Positions 30,953 through 42,667 of a DNA stretch of 64,000 bases are shown here, piece by piece (positions within the stretch are counted from its first letter, which is position 1; every line of letters starts with the position of its first letter). The DNA lies in assembly GCA_017654935.2 (NCBI GenBank), contig CM065713.1, positions 22,143,539 to 22,207,538 on the forward strand, given 5' to 3'. The translations under genes and the position numbers were made by a program. The stretch is from Phymorhynchus buccinoides. Lineage: Eukaryota; Mollusca; Gastropoda; Neogastropoda; Raphitomidae. The notes below the pieces were generated by a model. That model worked only from the letters and a program-made list of their open reading frames with translations. It was not told the origin of the DNA and searched no databases.

Positions 30953-31352
30953 TGCAGTGCATTTGTGCCACAAAACAAGGCAGTGACATTCATCAGGTAC
31001 ATTGATACTAATGCAGTGCAGTTGTACTACAGAAAGCAAGGCAGTGACATTCATCAGGTACATTGATACTAATTCAGTGCAGTTGTACTACAGAACAAAG
31101 CAGCGACATTCATCAGGTACATTGATACTAATGCAGTGCAGTTGTACTACAGAAAACAAAGCAGTGACATTGATCAGGTACATTGATACTAATGTGGTGC
31201 AGCTGTACTGCAAAAAACAAAGCAGTGACATTCATCAGGTACATTGATACTATTGCGGTGCAGTTGTACTATACGAAACAAAGCAGTGACATTCATCAGG
31301 TACATTGATACTAATGCGGTGCAGCTGTACTACAGAAAACAAAGCGATGACA
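30953..31352. repeat. ~60-bp tandem array just downstream of the stop
   Basis: Six to seven units of 'GACATTCATCAGGTACATTGATACTAATGC' and 'GTGCAGTTGTACTACAGAAA', beginning about 70 bases after the TGA at 30882-30884. Probably part of the 3' UTR. Unit length varies 59-61 bp, so no frame is maintained. Confidence 0.9.
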
Positions 31353-31356
31353 TTGA

Positions 31357-31357
<1 letters not shown>

Positions 31358-31399
<42 letters not shown>

Positions 31400-31425
31400 T
31401 GTGTCTGTGTCTGTGTTGTGTGTGC
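31358..31425. repeat. (TG)n microsatellite
   Basis: About 30 GT units with a few TGTC changes. Confidence 0.95.
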
Positions 31426-31429
31426 ATGC

Positions 31430-32399
31430 GTTTATGCGCATGCGTCACTTTACAACAATGCTTTTGGTTTTAGATGACCTTATCGTCAGGGTTGATACGT
31501 CATCTTGCTCAATATGTTTGCTTAAATTGATTTTGTTGTTGTGTTGCATAGGTTAGGCTACCCAAAGCCTAAAACACATAGGGTTCAAATTTTCCTTACC
31601 CTCTACCCCCTCTGGGGGAGGGGGGAAATCTGGCCTATTAAACCCCTATGCCAGATCAGAGTTAGTTTCTAATCTTTCTGCATTTTCACATACATTATGC
31701 AACAGGTAGACCAAATTTAGGCTTTGAATGATTTTGTTTTTTGTTTTAATATCTTAGTATTATTCAGTAGTTAATAATGCAAAGAAACTCTACGGAGAGC
31801 TGGACAAAAGAGGGTCTCCGGAGAAAAAGCCCTCCTCAATCCAGTGTTTATGCCCTAGCTCCTTACACTCTGTGGGAGCCTGCCCATGCTTAGTTCATGA
31901 CTCTTCTTACTGTTTATATTTTTGGTAACATTTTGTTTTAAACCTATAAAACAAGTATGATGCTAGTAAGACGCCTTTTGCCCATGGGTGCTGACAGTAT
32001 GTCCTTGCGAGACACAGCAAGCTTCTTCTGTGGATGATTATGTAATATAACTGTGTATGTGGTAACTGTCTTCTGTCAAGCATTATTCTTAAGCGATTGA
32101 CCAGAGATAGATAACATCACACCATGACCCAGAATCACACAGTCTACTCATTTTGATGAAAGCCTGTTGCGGATCTGAGATTGTCTTCATTGGTGGTGCT
32201 TATCTCGTGCTCTAAAGCCATGACATCAACAATTAGAGTCTATGCAAAATGCTGCGGTCATGTATGAGACTAAATGACGGGACTTTAACGCGTTTTTGAT
32301 ACTAATCAGAGTATGCTAATCAACTTTTGTGAATTTGTGTGAGGAATTTACGGCGTCTTGTAAATGGTGCCCGAAGTTCCCTTTTGTCATGTTTTATTA
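31430..32399. other. Downstream flank of the STAND-ankyrin gene
   Basis: Single-copy-looking AT-rich sequence. No exon, clear poly(A) cluster or known element is seen. Confidence 0.4.
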
Positions 32400-32951
32400 T
32401 AAATGAACATTATCTTAGAAATGCATCTAGTTTTGTACCTAAATCAGTTGAGGTGCTCAACAGACTCTCTGTTAAGAAGTAGGAGGTTTGAGGTGCTGTG
32501 TGTGAGAAAGGAGAGAGATGTAGTAAGAGTAGGGAGGAAGCTGAGGAAGAGTGCGGTTGGGTGAAAAGGGCGAATGGTGTATGAAGGAGCATGTTGTGGG
32601 GAATGGGGAAGACTCAAAAGTATACTGGCTCTGTGTGTTACCTAATTTTGTTCATACTTTGTACCAATGTGGGAGGGGGCGGATTGAAGTGGATTGGGTA
32701 GAATGGTTGGGGATGTGAAGAGGATGGGAAAGGGGGGGGGGAGCATTACATTCGTTGAGTATGAAGAAGGTTGTTGCTTATTGGTAAGATGAACTTTGCT
32801 TTTTTGTGTGTACCTTGATTTTCGTTCTCCGTTCCTTTTGCTTTGTTCCAATGCATGGATGTTTTGTTTTCTGTTGCCCTTGTTGTATCATGAGACCACA
32901 ATGTCATTTCTCTTGTTGAGACAATACAGTAATTTTGACTTTGACTTTGAA
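32400..32951 (+). mobile_element. Probable retroposon 3' region with TTTGAC tail
   Basis: Ends 'AGACAATACAGTAATTTTGA' followed by CTTTGACTTTGA, the doubled short-unit tail described for 395-463. The body is G/A-rich and without a frame on +. The 60-codon minus frame is low-complexity. Confidence 0.4.
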
Positions 32952-33219
32952 GAATGTTCTGGCTAGCATATGAACAATGAAACATTCACATGTTCTGTTA
33001 GACATATAAAAATGCAACTTAAATGTGTGGGAAATTAATAGTAGCTTAGATTAAGAAAACGTTAGAGCTTTTTTGGTTTAAGATTTGAGTTTACCTGTTT
33101 GGTGAATGAAAACGAGTGTACAGTTGATGCAGTGGCTATGTCAAACATCACAAATTGACCAGTGCCTGTAATTTGAGAACCCTTTGGGCTGACATTTCCT
33201 AATGTTCAATGTTGTGCTT

Positions 33220-34060
33220 TAGTGTAAAATTAGTGACATTTGTTTCACAGAGGGGTCCTTTTGAAAATATTTACCACCAAATTTACCAAATTTCTTTGTT
33301 TTTGCCATTGTGTTTAAAACGTTGTATCAGAGTCAGCACGTTTGAATCTGGTCTTAATCAATGTGCAAAACTATGCATATTGCTGACTGGTTGACATTTT
33401 AAACTTTTACATTTCATAGTATCCAATGTTATTTAATGTTGCATTCTTCGGTTTGTTCGAACTTTGTGTTATACATGTGCTGACGCTTTGTTTTAGTCAT
33501 TGTGTTTAAAACTTTGTATACAGCAGGTTTGGCTGGTGCATTTCTGGTCCCATCAGCACCTTGGGGTGTTTCTTTTTCACGTTTGAGTTTGGTATTAATC
33601 GACGTGCAAAACGTTTTGCAAATTCCTGATGGAATGACATTTTATGCTTTTGCATTTCGTATTATCAAGTGCCATATATTTTTGTGTTCTTCGGCATGTT
33701 CAAATTTTGTGTTATCCATTGTTGTTGAGACTTTGTTTTAGTCAAACGTGTTTACTACTTTGCATTTGAATTCACTATTGATCTATGTGTTACACTTCTG
33801 CATACGCTGACAGATTGACATTTTATGTTTTTAGCATTTTGTATTCGTCTGTACCATATATTTAATTTAGTTTTCTTCAAATGTCTTTGTACATGTATTA
33901 TCCAGTGTGCTTACACTTTGTTCTAGTCATTGTGTTTAAACTTTGTATAAATTCAACTCGTTTGAATTTAGTATTGATCTATGTGTTAAACGTTTGCATA
34001 ATGCTGACGAACTGACAGTTGATCAATCTTTCAATTCATTTTTATTCTTTGAACATTCTT
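33220..34060. repeat. Old ~200-bp tandem repeat, four diverged copies
   Basis: 'ATTGTGTTTAAAACTTTGTAT', 'TTGGTATTAATC.ACGTGCAAAAC' and 'TGACATTTTATGCTTTTGCAT' recur around 33310, 33500, 33745 and 33930 with many substitutions. Confidence 0.7.
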
Positions 34061-34499
34061 GATAGATGAAAGTTGAGAGAGGAGTCTTTTATTCGAACAA
34101 ACTTGGCTTATTTGTTTGTTTGTAAATTATATTGTTTAATATTAATATTCTATGCTTTTGTGTCAACTTTGTGCGTGTAAACATTATTGTAGCTTTTATA
34201 TATATGCAAGTCATATTTTGGAATATAATTATGTAACCGTGAGACTGAGGTTACTGTAGAGATAATTTCGCATTCATTCTATTGGTATGTATGTGACTAA
34301 GCTGGTGCTCGAATTTGAAATGACTTGTATTCTTTCAAATTTTATTTTTATTTCCACAATCTATGTCTACATTAAGCTTACTTCTAAAATTCAGTGTGCT
34401 GTTTTCAATTTATCATCGTGATTTTTCATGTGAGTTTTATTTTGTTTATTCTGCATGCATTTTTGCATTGTCAATGTCTTTCAATTAAGTGATATATAG

Positions 34500-34735
34500 T
34501 TTCTGTTTGTGTTCATGAAGGCGGAAGTGTGGTGGGTTGCATGATGAGTGAGCAAGATAGCGGAGAGCGGATGAATGATTGGGCGTGGTGTGAGAGTTAC
34601 ATTATTAATGTAAATTTATGTTTCATTCTTTTATTTAATATTTTTTATTTTACACGGTGGAAGACAAGTTTCCATGTGCGTTGTACAATGCTAATGGACA
34701 ATAAAGAAACTTATGACTTATGACTTATGACAGCT
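34500..34735 (+). mobile_element. Retroposon 3' end with triple ACTTATG tail
   Basis: AATAAAGAAACTTATGACTT followed by ATGACTTATGAC. The AATAAA signal and the tandem tail suggest a LINE-type 3' end. The 64-codon + frame has no RT motif. Confidence 0.45.
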
Positions 34736-34914
34736 CCTTTGATGTTTAATCCTTTCATTGAAATAATTGAATGTTGTTGTTTTTACAGTCGTGTATATTA
34801 TTTTCTGGAAGATATACTTTATTACCTTCTTATGTGGTAACTGAGAATGGGTTTAACATCATAATGTATCGTTTCTTTCCCTTTCAGCTTTTTTTTCTTT
34901 GATTTGGTGTTTGT

Positions 34915-34939
34915 GGGGGGGGGGGGGGGGGGGGGGGGG
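34915..34939. repeat. Poly-G homopolymer (about 25 G)
   Basis: Uninterrupted G run, unusually long for animal DNA. Confidence 0.85.
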
Positions 34940-35061
34940 TACAAAATTTCTAAGATTAACGTAGCAAAAATGGGGCATTTGAAATATGTTATTTACAGGC
35001 CTGAAATAACCAAAATTGATAGTCATATCCAATTCTCCAATGTTCTAATGTTTGTTAATAA

Positions 35062-37030
35062 GGGAATCCGGAATAAGGTCGAAAGTACGGTTGCGCCTAA
35101 GGTCGAATGTACAGGTGTGCGTAAGGTCGAAAATAAGTAAATGCACACTTCAGCCTAATGTCGAATTGCAGAGCTGTGCCTAACGTCGAATATACGGTTG
35201 AGCCTAAGGTCGAATGCAAAGTTGAGCCTAAGGTCGAATGCAAAGTTGAGCCTAAGGTCGAATTGCAAAGATGTGCCTAAGGTCGAATTAACGGCCGGGT
35301 GAATCTCATCTGTTGTTACTTTCACGTGCACTAATGGCATGCGCTCTTGCCATTCGATGAAGAAGATCTCACTAAAGTAATATAAATCAGAATATATTAT
35401 TGCCTCAGATTCTGTCAGTGTGGCGGCAAGAGAGGGTAAAGATGAACCGAATCCTGGAAAGATCTCGCAAATATTCTATATTGCATGAACATAAAAGCTT
35501 TTGTTATTGTGCATTTAGACCTTAGGCACAACTATGCATTCGACCTTAGGCACAACTATGCATTCGACATTAGGCTCAACTATGCATTCGACCTTAGGCA
35601 CAACTCTGCAATTCGACGTTAGGCTCAACTATGCATTCGACCTTAGGCACAACTCTGCAATTCGACGTTAGGCTCAACTATGCATTCGACCTTAGGCACA
35701 ACTATGCATTCGACATTAGGCTCAACTATGCATTCGACCTTAGGCACAACTCTGCAATTCGACGTTAGGCTCAACTATGCATTCGACCTTAGGCACAACT
35801 TTGAAATTCGACGTTGGGCTCAACTGTGCATTCGACCTTAGGCTCAACGATGCATTCGACCTTAGGCTCAACCGTACATTCGACCTTAGGCTCAACGATG
35901 CATTCGACCTTAGGCTCAACCGTACATTCGACCTTAGGCACAACTTTGAAATTCGACGTTGGGCTCAACTGTGCATTCGACCTTAGGCTCAAACGTATAA
36001 CTTACATGAAATTTTCGACAGTAGGCTCACTTGTCAGTCATGCCATTTTGTTTCGACCTTAGGCGCAACCGTACATTCGACCTTAGGCACAACTTTGAAA
36101 TTCGACGTTGGGCTCAACTGTGCATTAGACCTTAGGCACAACTTTGAAATTCGACGTTGGGCTCAACTGTGCATTCGACCTTAGGCACAACTTTGAAATT
36201 CGACGTTGGGCTCAACTGTGCATTCGACCTTAGGCTCAACGATGCATTCGACCTTAGGCTCAACCGTACATTCGACCTTAGGCACAACTTTGAAATTCGA
36301 CGTTGGGCTCAACTGTGCATTCGACCTTAGGCTCAACGATGCATTCGACCTTAGGCTCAACCGTACATTCGACCTTAGGCACAACTTTGAAATTCGACGT
36401 TGGGCTCAACTGTGCATTCGACCTTAGGCTCAAACGTAAAACTTACATGAAATTTTCGACATTAGGCTCACTTGTCAGTCATGCCATTTTGTTTCGACCT
36501 TAGGCGCAACCGTACATTCGACCTTAGGCACAACTTTGAAATTCGACGTTGGGCTCAACTGTGCATTTGACCTTAGGCTCAACGATGCATTCGACCTTAG
36601 GCTCAACCGTACATTCGATCTTAGGCACAACTTTGAAATTCGACGTTGGGCTCAACTGTGCATTCGACCTTAGGCTCAAACGTATAACTTACATGAAATT
36701 TTCGACAGTAGGCTCACTTGTCAGTCATGCCATTTTGTTTCGACCTTAGGCGCAACCGTACATTCGACCTTAGGCACAACTTTGAAATTCGATGTTGGGC
36801 TCAACTGTGCATTCGACCTTAGGCTCAACGATGCATTCGACCTTAGGCTCAACCGTACATTCGACCTTAGGCACAACTTTGAAATTCGACGTTGGGCTCA
36901 ACTGTGCATTCGACCTTAGGCTCAAACGTAAAACTTACATGAAATTTTCGACATTAGGCACACTTGTCAGTCATGTCATTTTGTTTCGACCTTAGGCGCA
37001 ACCGTACATTCGACGTTATTCCGGTCACCC
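35062..37030. mobile_element. Satellite bounded by inverted termini (about 2 kb)
   Basis: The left terminus (35062-35104: GGGAATCCGGAATAAGGTCG then AAAGTACGGTTGCGCCTAAG) is the inverse of the right terminus (36988-37030), agreeing at about 39 of 43 positions. Inside are about 24-25-bp units of TTCGACCTTAGGCTCAAC, reversed near the left end (35080-35295) and forward from 35516. A higher-order unit of roughly 246 bp with a spacer 'CGTA..ACTTACATGAAATTTTCGACA' recurs at about 35992, 36434, 36680 and 36925. It resembles non-autonomous elements with tandem cores known in bivalves and other molluscs, but the family is not identified. Confidence 0.8.
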
Positions 37031-37194
37031 GTGTAAATGCGTAAGTTTTATGTTTCATTTGCTTGTTTTTGTTGTTTCCTTCCCTTTGCTTACCGCTGTC
37101 GTATTTTTATTCGTAGCAAATTATACAATCACATATACGCATGCTTTTCATGCGTTAAAAGCACACGTATACACTCGCATGCGCGCAAACATGC

Positions 37195-37215
37195 ACGCGC
37201 ATACAGACACACACT

Positions 37216-37271
<56 letters not shown>

Positions 37272-37332
37272 TATACACACACACACAAACACACACATGT
37301 GCGCGCGCGCGCGCACACACACACACACACTT

Positions 37333-37392
<60 letters not shown>

Positions 37393-37395
37393 ACG
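37195..37395. repeat. (CA)n/(GC)n microsatellite
   Basis: Long AC runs with a GCGCGCGC block. It opens Thr/His-rich and Cys/Val-rich frames that are not genes. Confidence 0.95.
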
Positions 37396-37550
37396 CGCAC
37401 ACTGCCATGCAAACATACGCACGCACATTCTCTCTCTCATTCATTCACTCACACAGTTTCACTCTAATTGTTTCCCCCTTTTAATTAAAATTAATATCAC
37501 CATCATGTGAAGACTTTCAATAAAACCATTTAATCAGATGATGGAACGAA

Positions 37551-37654
37551 ATGTGTGTGTGTGTGTGTGTATGTCTGTGTGTGTTTGTGTGTTTGTGCGT
37601 GCGAGCGTATGTAGTGTATATGTGTATGTTTGTGTGAGTGTATGTGCGTATATA

Positions 37655-37696
<42 letters not shown>

Positions 37697-37835
37697 TGTG
37701 CGTGCGTGCGTGCGTGCGTGCGTGTGTGTGCTCGCGAGCGTATGAAGTGTATATGTGTATGTTTGTGTGAGTGTCTGTGCGTATATAAGAGAGTGGGGGG
37801 GGTGGGGGGCATACGTGCGTGCACATGCGCATGTC
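37551..37835. repeat. (TG)n/(CGTG)n microsatellite
   Basis: TG runs, CGTGCGTGCGTG runs and a duplicated 'GAGCGTATG(T)AGTGTATATG' segment. Confidence 0.95.
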
Positions 37836-37899
37836 CGTGTGTATGTGTGATTTTCATTATCAAAAAGAAGAATTGGAACAAAATACTGAATTGAAAAAA

Positions 37900-38756
37900 A
37901 TAGCCTACTGTATCCGTGGTTGATGACCTCCGTAGACTTAAAGCTTCAACGAGTTATTTCAAGCATAAGAAATAGAGCCTACAAAGCAACCATAAAAAAG
38001 TGACACACAATATTGTGACAATAATCAGTCATCCATCATACCCATCCTAGAACCCAGCGAGAAACGCAATTAACGCAAAGTGGTCAAAATATCCCCTTTT
38101 TTGTACCCAGTCAAAGAAGTGACAGTTGTTTCCCTTTCTTTAACTCTTGTGTAATTCCCGGCAGTCATTTCCTAAATGACACAACACATTTTTTCTTGGC
38201 AAAAATAGCCAGGTTTTTCGAACCAAACGTTTTACAACACTTTTGTGAATTTTATCAATTTGTTATATAATTGAAATTGCCATTGCTGTTTTGGCACTTT
38301 AAACAATAAAGTTGCCCAATCTCACTCTAAATCACGGTGTAGTCTTTGACTTATGACAAAAAAAGGTTTTGTGTGGATGTAAGAGACACAAATAATTGTT
38401 CTAAACCACATTTCATCAAATTTCAGTCAGATATAGGCCTCGCATACAGACCAGATCCAAACAACAAACGCAATGAACGTAAGTTAAACCTAAAGCCACC
38501 CTTAGCTGCCCGAACGGACAGCCCGAATCTGTGTTCGTCGAACAAAAATGTTCGGCCGAACGGAGTTTTCCCCTCAATAGCCCCCAAACATGCAGCCCGA
38601 ACAGCCCTTCGTTGCTCGGCCGAACAGCTGTTCGGCCCGAATCTCGTTCACAAGTTGTGTCCTGCGAACAAGTTTCTTGTTCGGCCGAACACGAGAACTC
38701 TTCAGACTTGAAGGAACAAAAAATTGTCGTTGATCTTTATTTTTATATCATGTCAG
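37900..38756. other. No gene seen; retroposon tail near 38305
   Basis: 'AACAATAAAGTTGCCCAATC' with 'TCTTTGACTTATGAC' near 38340 looks like another retroposon 3' end. At 38510-38690 the words 'TTCGGCCGAAC' and 'TGTTCGGCCGAA' recur as small inverted repeats. Nothing coding. Confidence 0.45.
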
Positions 38757-38955
38757 TGATAGGGGAAGACGGAGTAAAAAGCGCATGGAAAGCGCATGAA
38801 ATAAAGAAAATTTCAGTCAAATTTGCCCATGAGACGAATGCTAGACATTGACGCTCGTCTCATGGGCAAAATGAGACTGAAATTTGCTTCATTTCATGAG
38901 ATAATTGGGGTGGGCTTCTTACCCGCCCATGCGCTTTTTACCCCGTCTTCCCCTA
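38757..38955. mobile_element. Foldback MITE, copy 2
   Basis: Ends ATAGGGGAAGACGGAGTAAA and ..TTTTTACCCCGTCTTCCCCTAT. Arms carry 'GCATGAAATAAAGAAAATTTCAGTCAAATTTGCCCATGAGACGA'-type sequence as in 18345-18529. A 5'-side deletion removed part of the left arm. Confidence 0.85.
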
Positions 38956-39519
38956 TATCCAAAACACGCCATCGTTTTTTCTTACGATTTCTTTTTTGGG
39001 ATTTAAAGTTGAGAGAAAAATTATTCAATTGATACCTTTATTCTTAACCAGATTTTATCAAACCCAGTTTATGACTTCTGAGAAGAAGAAAAATATCATG
39101 CAAACGGATGGAAGGGATACTGAAACAAAATGTTTAAGAAACACACACACAAAAACAAACAAAACAAGTGCAACGCTGAGCAGTAGCAAAGTCCCCTCGC
39201 AGCATCGCCGAGCTACTCGGAAATCGGAATGTGTCGGCTGTGCACATACATAAAAACGCATCAAAACAGCACGTAACTACATAAAAACAGCACGTAACTG
39301 AATAGTTTTTTTTTATATATAGCCTTGGGGTTCGGACCCGTGATTCGAGCGCGCGCGATCATGCGCACACGCGCGCACATAAAAAATTCATGACAACTGT
39401 GTTATAACTGTGTTATAGACCATTCATCAAGAAATGTTGTGAAAAAAACTGCATTAAAATACATGCAAAACTTCGCGAGATATTAGCGATTATGTGTTTC
39501 AGGGTTTAGTGAACCCCAT

Positions 39520-39735
39520 AACTGGCGCGACCTTGACCTTAATGTAAAACTAAATACATCAGTGGATAGCTTGTATCTTGGCAAACTAGTATACCAAATT
39601 TGATGATGATAGACTGAATAGTTTTTGAGAAAAACGGACGAATAGCCGGACGGACGGACGGACGGAGGCACGCCGGACGGACGGACGGACCAGACAAAAA
39701 CAATAGTTCCCCGAACCTTCGGCTCGGGGACTAAA
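39520..39735. repeat. Dispersed repeat ending in (GGAC)n
   Basis: 'TACCAAATTTGATGATGATA', 'GACTGAATAGTTTTTGAGAA' and 'AAACGGACGAATAGCCGGAC', then GGACGGACGGAC and 'GAACCTTCGGCTCGGGGACT'. A related module occurs at 40060-40105. Nature unknown. Confidence 0.55.
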
Positions 39736-40164
39736 AACTCAACAACAGTGCAAATGTGGCCAGACTTATTGTTTAGAATGATGCCACTAAGCAGTGAGAT
39801 ATGTTAACATAAATACATAAATATTGTACTTGTCACAGGGACAGCATTCTTGTTTTACTTTTTGCCCAGTACCTAGAGTTAGTTCCCTTCGCACACAAAC
39901 AACATTTGAATGATTAGTGCTTGGACACCCCCCCCCCCCCCCCCCAACAAAAAACAAACAAACAACCAACCAACAAAACCTTATAGCGATCAATTACAAC
40001 CAGCAAGGTCATGATTATCGAAAGAAACCTTCATTTTTTAAGATACTTTCCTCTCTATACCAAATTTGATTGAAATCCGTTCAGTAGTTTCCAAGAAAAT
40101 CGAATCACACACGCATGCACGCACACACAAACACATGCGCGCGCGCACGCACACACTCACACAC

Positions 40165-40184
40165 ACACACACACACACACACAC

Positions 40185-40243
<59 letters not shown>

Positions 40244-40258
40244 CGAGAGAGAGAGAGA
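40165..40258. repeat. (CA)n(GA)n microsatellite
   Basis: An AC run followed by an AG run. A second GA run is at 40447-40490. Confidence 0.95.
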
Positions 40259-40442
40259 ACACTGGACAACTTTATTTAACAAGGATACAGATTTTAGGCG
40301 ATGCCTATTTTTACAATCTGTCCTTGGTTAAAAGAAAAACAATTACATTGCTAGAAACGTGAAGAAAAACAACAAATGAAAAGAAGAGAGAGAAAAAAAT
40401 CACTACAGGAAACGCATTTGAACACATACATCTCAACAGACA

Positions 40443-40492
<50 letters not shown>

Positions 40493-40575
40493 AGACTGTC
40501 TGACCGGGCAACAAACACAAAATACTTCAATGGTCGAGGTGACTAATAACGTCTCGGGCCAACGTTTGCATAGGT

Positions 40576-40973
40576 TTAACCCTTTAAAACCCTTCCACCG
40601 CCAATGTCGCATTACTGTAATCGCTTCTCGGCCTTTTGGCTAAGACAGTGATTCAGGAACATAAATTTTTGTTTATACCATGGTTGGTTTGTTCAGCCCG
40701 TCGTACATGGCGAAAGACGATACGCGACGTTAAACTGAACTTCCATCCAATGTCGCATTTTAGCACCACAATGGTGGTGTCAATAAAAGGCATCAAATCC
40801 AGACCTGTTATCCAAAGACCCTATGTTCTTAATTTTGGGAGGTAAGGATAGGCCTAATGTTATATATGTCACAGGGGAATTCGCAATATTGCGGATATTT
40901 TATTTTCTCTACACAGTTAAGTTTAATGGTATTTAGTTGGGGGCTGAAAACTGGCTGGCGGCGAAAGGGTTAA
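40576..40973. mobile_element. piggyBac-like MITE, family E, carrying a U2-headed SINE
   Basis: Inverted ends TTAACCCTTT...ACCGCCA and ...GGCGGCGAAAGGGTTAA with TTAA at both borders. The element is about 150 bp longer than its relatives because of the SINE at 40614-40746. Confidence 0.8.
40614..40746 (+). mobile_element. U2-snRNA-headed SINE, copy 2 (cleanest)
   Basis: The head ATCGCTTCTCGGCCTTTTGG + CTAAGA is identical to the first 26 nt of vertebrate/metazoan U2 snRNA (stem-loop I). It is followed by a body of about 100 bp that is not U2. It is flanked by a perfect 13-bp duplication CCAATGTCGCATT (40601-40613 and 40747-40759) within a family E MITE. This demonstrates insertion by target-primed retroposition. 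No poly(A) tail; the 3' end is CTTCCAT. Confidence 0.88.
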
Positions 40974-41054
40974 TTAAATCGGACCTCTGCCCTGTTCGCT
41001 GGACAGTCAGCGTATGAATAATTCATGAGATAGGCGGCAAAGTTGTATTCTAGA

Positions 41055-41055
<1 letters not shown>

Positions 41056-41105
<50 letters not shown>
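41056..41105. repeat. (CA)n microsatellite
   Basis: About 24 AC units. Confidence 0.95.
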
Positions 41106-41108
<3 letters not shown>

Positions 41109-41214
41109 CTCCATGTTTACGATCCTCAATCTCAGAGTGTGCTTCTTTCAATTTTATGAAAATAACCCTAGCCTGATCCTAGTTCAGCCCTATCCTTTTC
41201 CCCCAGGACAGGGA

Positions 41215-41530
41215 GAAAGGTGGCAGAGTGGTTAATTAGACGTTCGCCTGCCTCAAATGTAATGCGTGAGTGACCCGGGTTCGAATCCCAGCCTCCTCCT
41301 CAGCCCTTTCTTGTCTAGTTCGACAGGAAAATCAAACTGAACGTCCCAGTCCTTCAGATGGGGACTTACAGCTAGTCTGACCCGTGCCGGCTTTATGCAC
41401 ATAAAATTCCCACGGCAGTTGAAAGTCGGTAAGAGCAGGGAGAAACTCCCGCTGCCTGGTATGGCCAAAATTGATAGCTAGGTTTTTCAAGTGTGCCCAT
41501 ACACCCTCCTCACCCTGTACCCCCCAAAAC
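41215..41530 (+). mobile_element. tRNA-headed SINE
   Basis: 'GTGGCAGAGTGGTTAATTAG' is a pol III A box and 'GGGTTCGAATCCC' a B box, spaced as in a tRNA. The acceptor stem does not close, so it is not a tRNA gene. The body has the core 'TTCAGATGGGGACTTACAGC' / 'TAGTCTGACCCGTGCCGGCT' also found at 22222 and (reversed) 7213-7265. Confidence 0.8.
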
Positions 41531-41684
41531 AGAAACAAAAAAATCAATTTTTAAATTGGGTAGGCGCTGCACTTGCGGCGACGCGCTCTCCGGGGGAGAG
41601 CGGCCCGAATTTCACAGAGATAAGTCTCTGTGACTGGAATATACCAAATATCAATACCCAAACTGGTAGAATGTGGCTCCTCAG

Positions 41685-42030
41685 TGAAAATCCCCCCCCC
41701 CCCGTGGGGATACCGGGGGTCTTTATATAAATAGTCCCCCCACCTTCTGGAAGTTATGTGCCTGTAACTTCCTCTAATCTGTCACTCTCTTTGACTCTGC
41801 CTTTTCCCTTTGCTCTACTGTCATCTGCTATATCTTTCTGCCTTACCGGTCCATCCATTCTCCGGCCTTTTTTTCACGAAACGCTTTCAAAAACACTTTC
41901 CTCCAGCCGAAGTCGGACTTGCTGGGCCTAACTATTTCTTAGTTAGGCGCATAACGGCAGCAGGACGCATCTGCGCTCATAATCGACAGGAAACTGTCTG
42001 AGCGATCGAAGAAGAAGAAGAAGAAGAAGT
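41685..42030 (+). mobile_element. Rep-A, plus copy, near full length
   Basis: From the C-run with GTGGGGATACCGGGGGTC to 'GAGCGATCGAAGAAGAAGAA'. It retains 'CCTTCTGGAAGTTATGTGCC' and 'CGAAGTCGGACTTGCTGGGC'. Confidence 0.85.
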
Positions 42031-42184
42031 GAAAATGTTCATTGCGAACATTTGAGAGGGGGGACATGAAGTACAAGATAGCCTAATAGTAATAGGCGAT
42101 TATATTTTATTGTCTGGCATTCGGGAAAATGCTGCTTTGTTCGACAGGTTCAGTATTGCTTTCGGGTCCCAGTAGAACAAGATT

Positions 42185-42475
42185 TCGAGCGCAGATGCGT
42201 CATGCTGCCGCTGTGGGTTCTGCAACTATAGAATATACCAAATACAAAACAAATGTTGGGCCAGCATGTCCGACTTCGGTTGCCCCCCAAAATATATACA
42301 TATATATTATTTGTAAGAATTTCAAGATCAAAGGCAGGAGGATATACCTGAAAGACGCAGAGACAGTGGATGACAGAAAGCTAAAGGAAAAGGCAGAGTC
42401 AAAGAGAGTGACAGATCAGAGGAAAGTTACAAGCACAGGGGGTGGGGGTGGAGGGAAGAGGGGGGGGGGGGGGTA
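42185..42475 (-). mobile_element. Rep-A, minus copy, diverged
   Basis: 'GAGCGCAGATGCGTCATGCT', 'GCCAGCATGTCCGACTTCGG' and 'GGCAGAGTCAAAGAGAGTGA' in reverse orientation, separated by unrelated bases. Confidence 0.65.
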
Positions 42476-42667
42476 GGGTGTGGTAGCATGGATGATACAT
42501 CATTACTGCATTTGTATCATTCCAAAATTCACCTTTCCAGAACAACGCAGTTGCAGGCTGAACAGATTGGACAAATAATTATGTACTTTAGTTTCAAAAC
42601 CCCACCTCCGTCCCTCTCATGTTTACGACCCTCAATCTTAAAGTCTGCTTTATTCAATTTGTTATTA

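Noticed and set aside
36999..37530. Thr/His-rich ORFs near 37 kb
   Set aside because: CA-repeat artefacts; the same holds for 22348, 51353, 56432, 61179 and 63691.
40620..40646. A U2 snRNA gene
   Set aside because: Only the first 26 nt match. Branch-site-pairing sequence, Sm site and 3' hairpins are absent, and insertion duplications mark it as a retroposon.
41220..41292. A functional tRNA gene
   Set aside because: A and B boxes are present but the acceptor and anticodon stems do not fold, and a SINE body follows. The same applies to 61140-61210 and 62150-62250.
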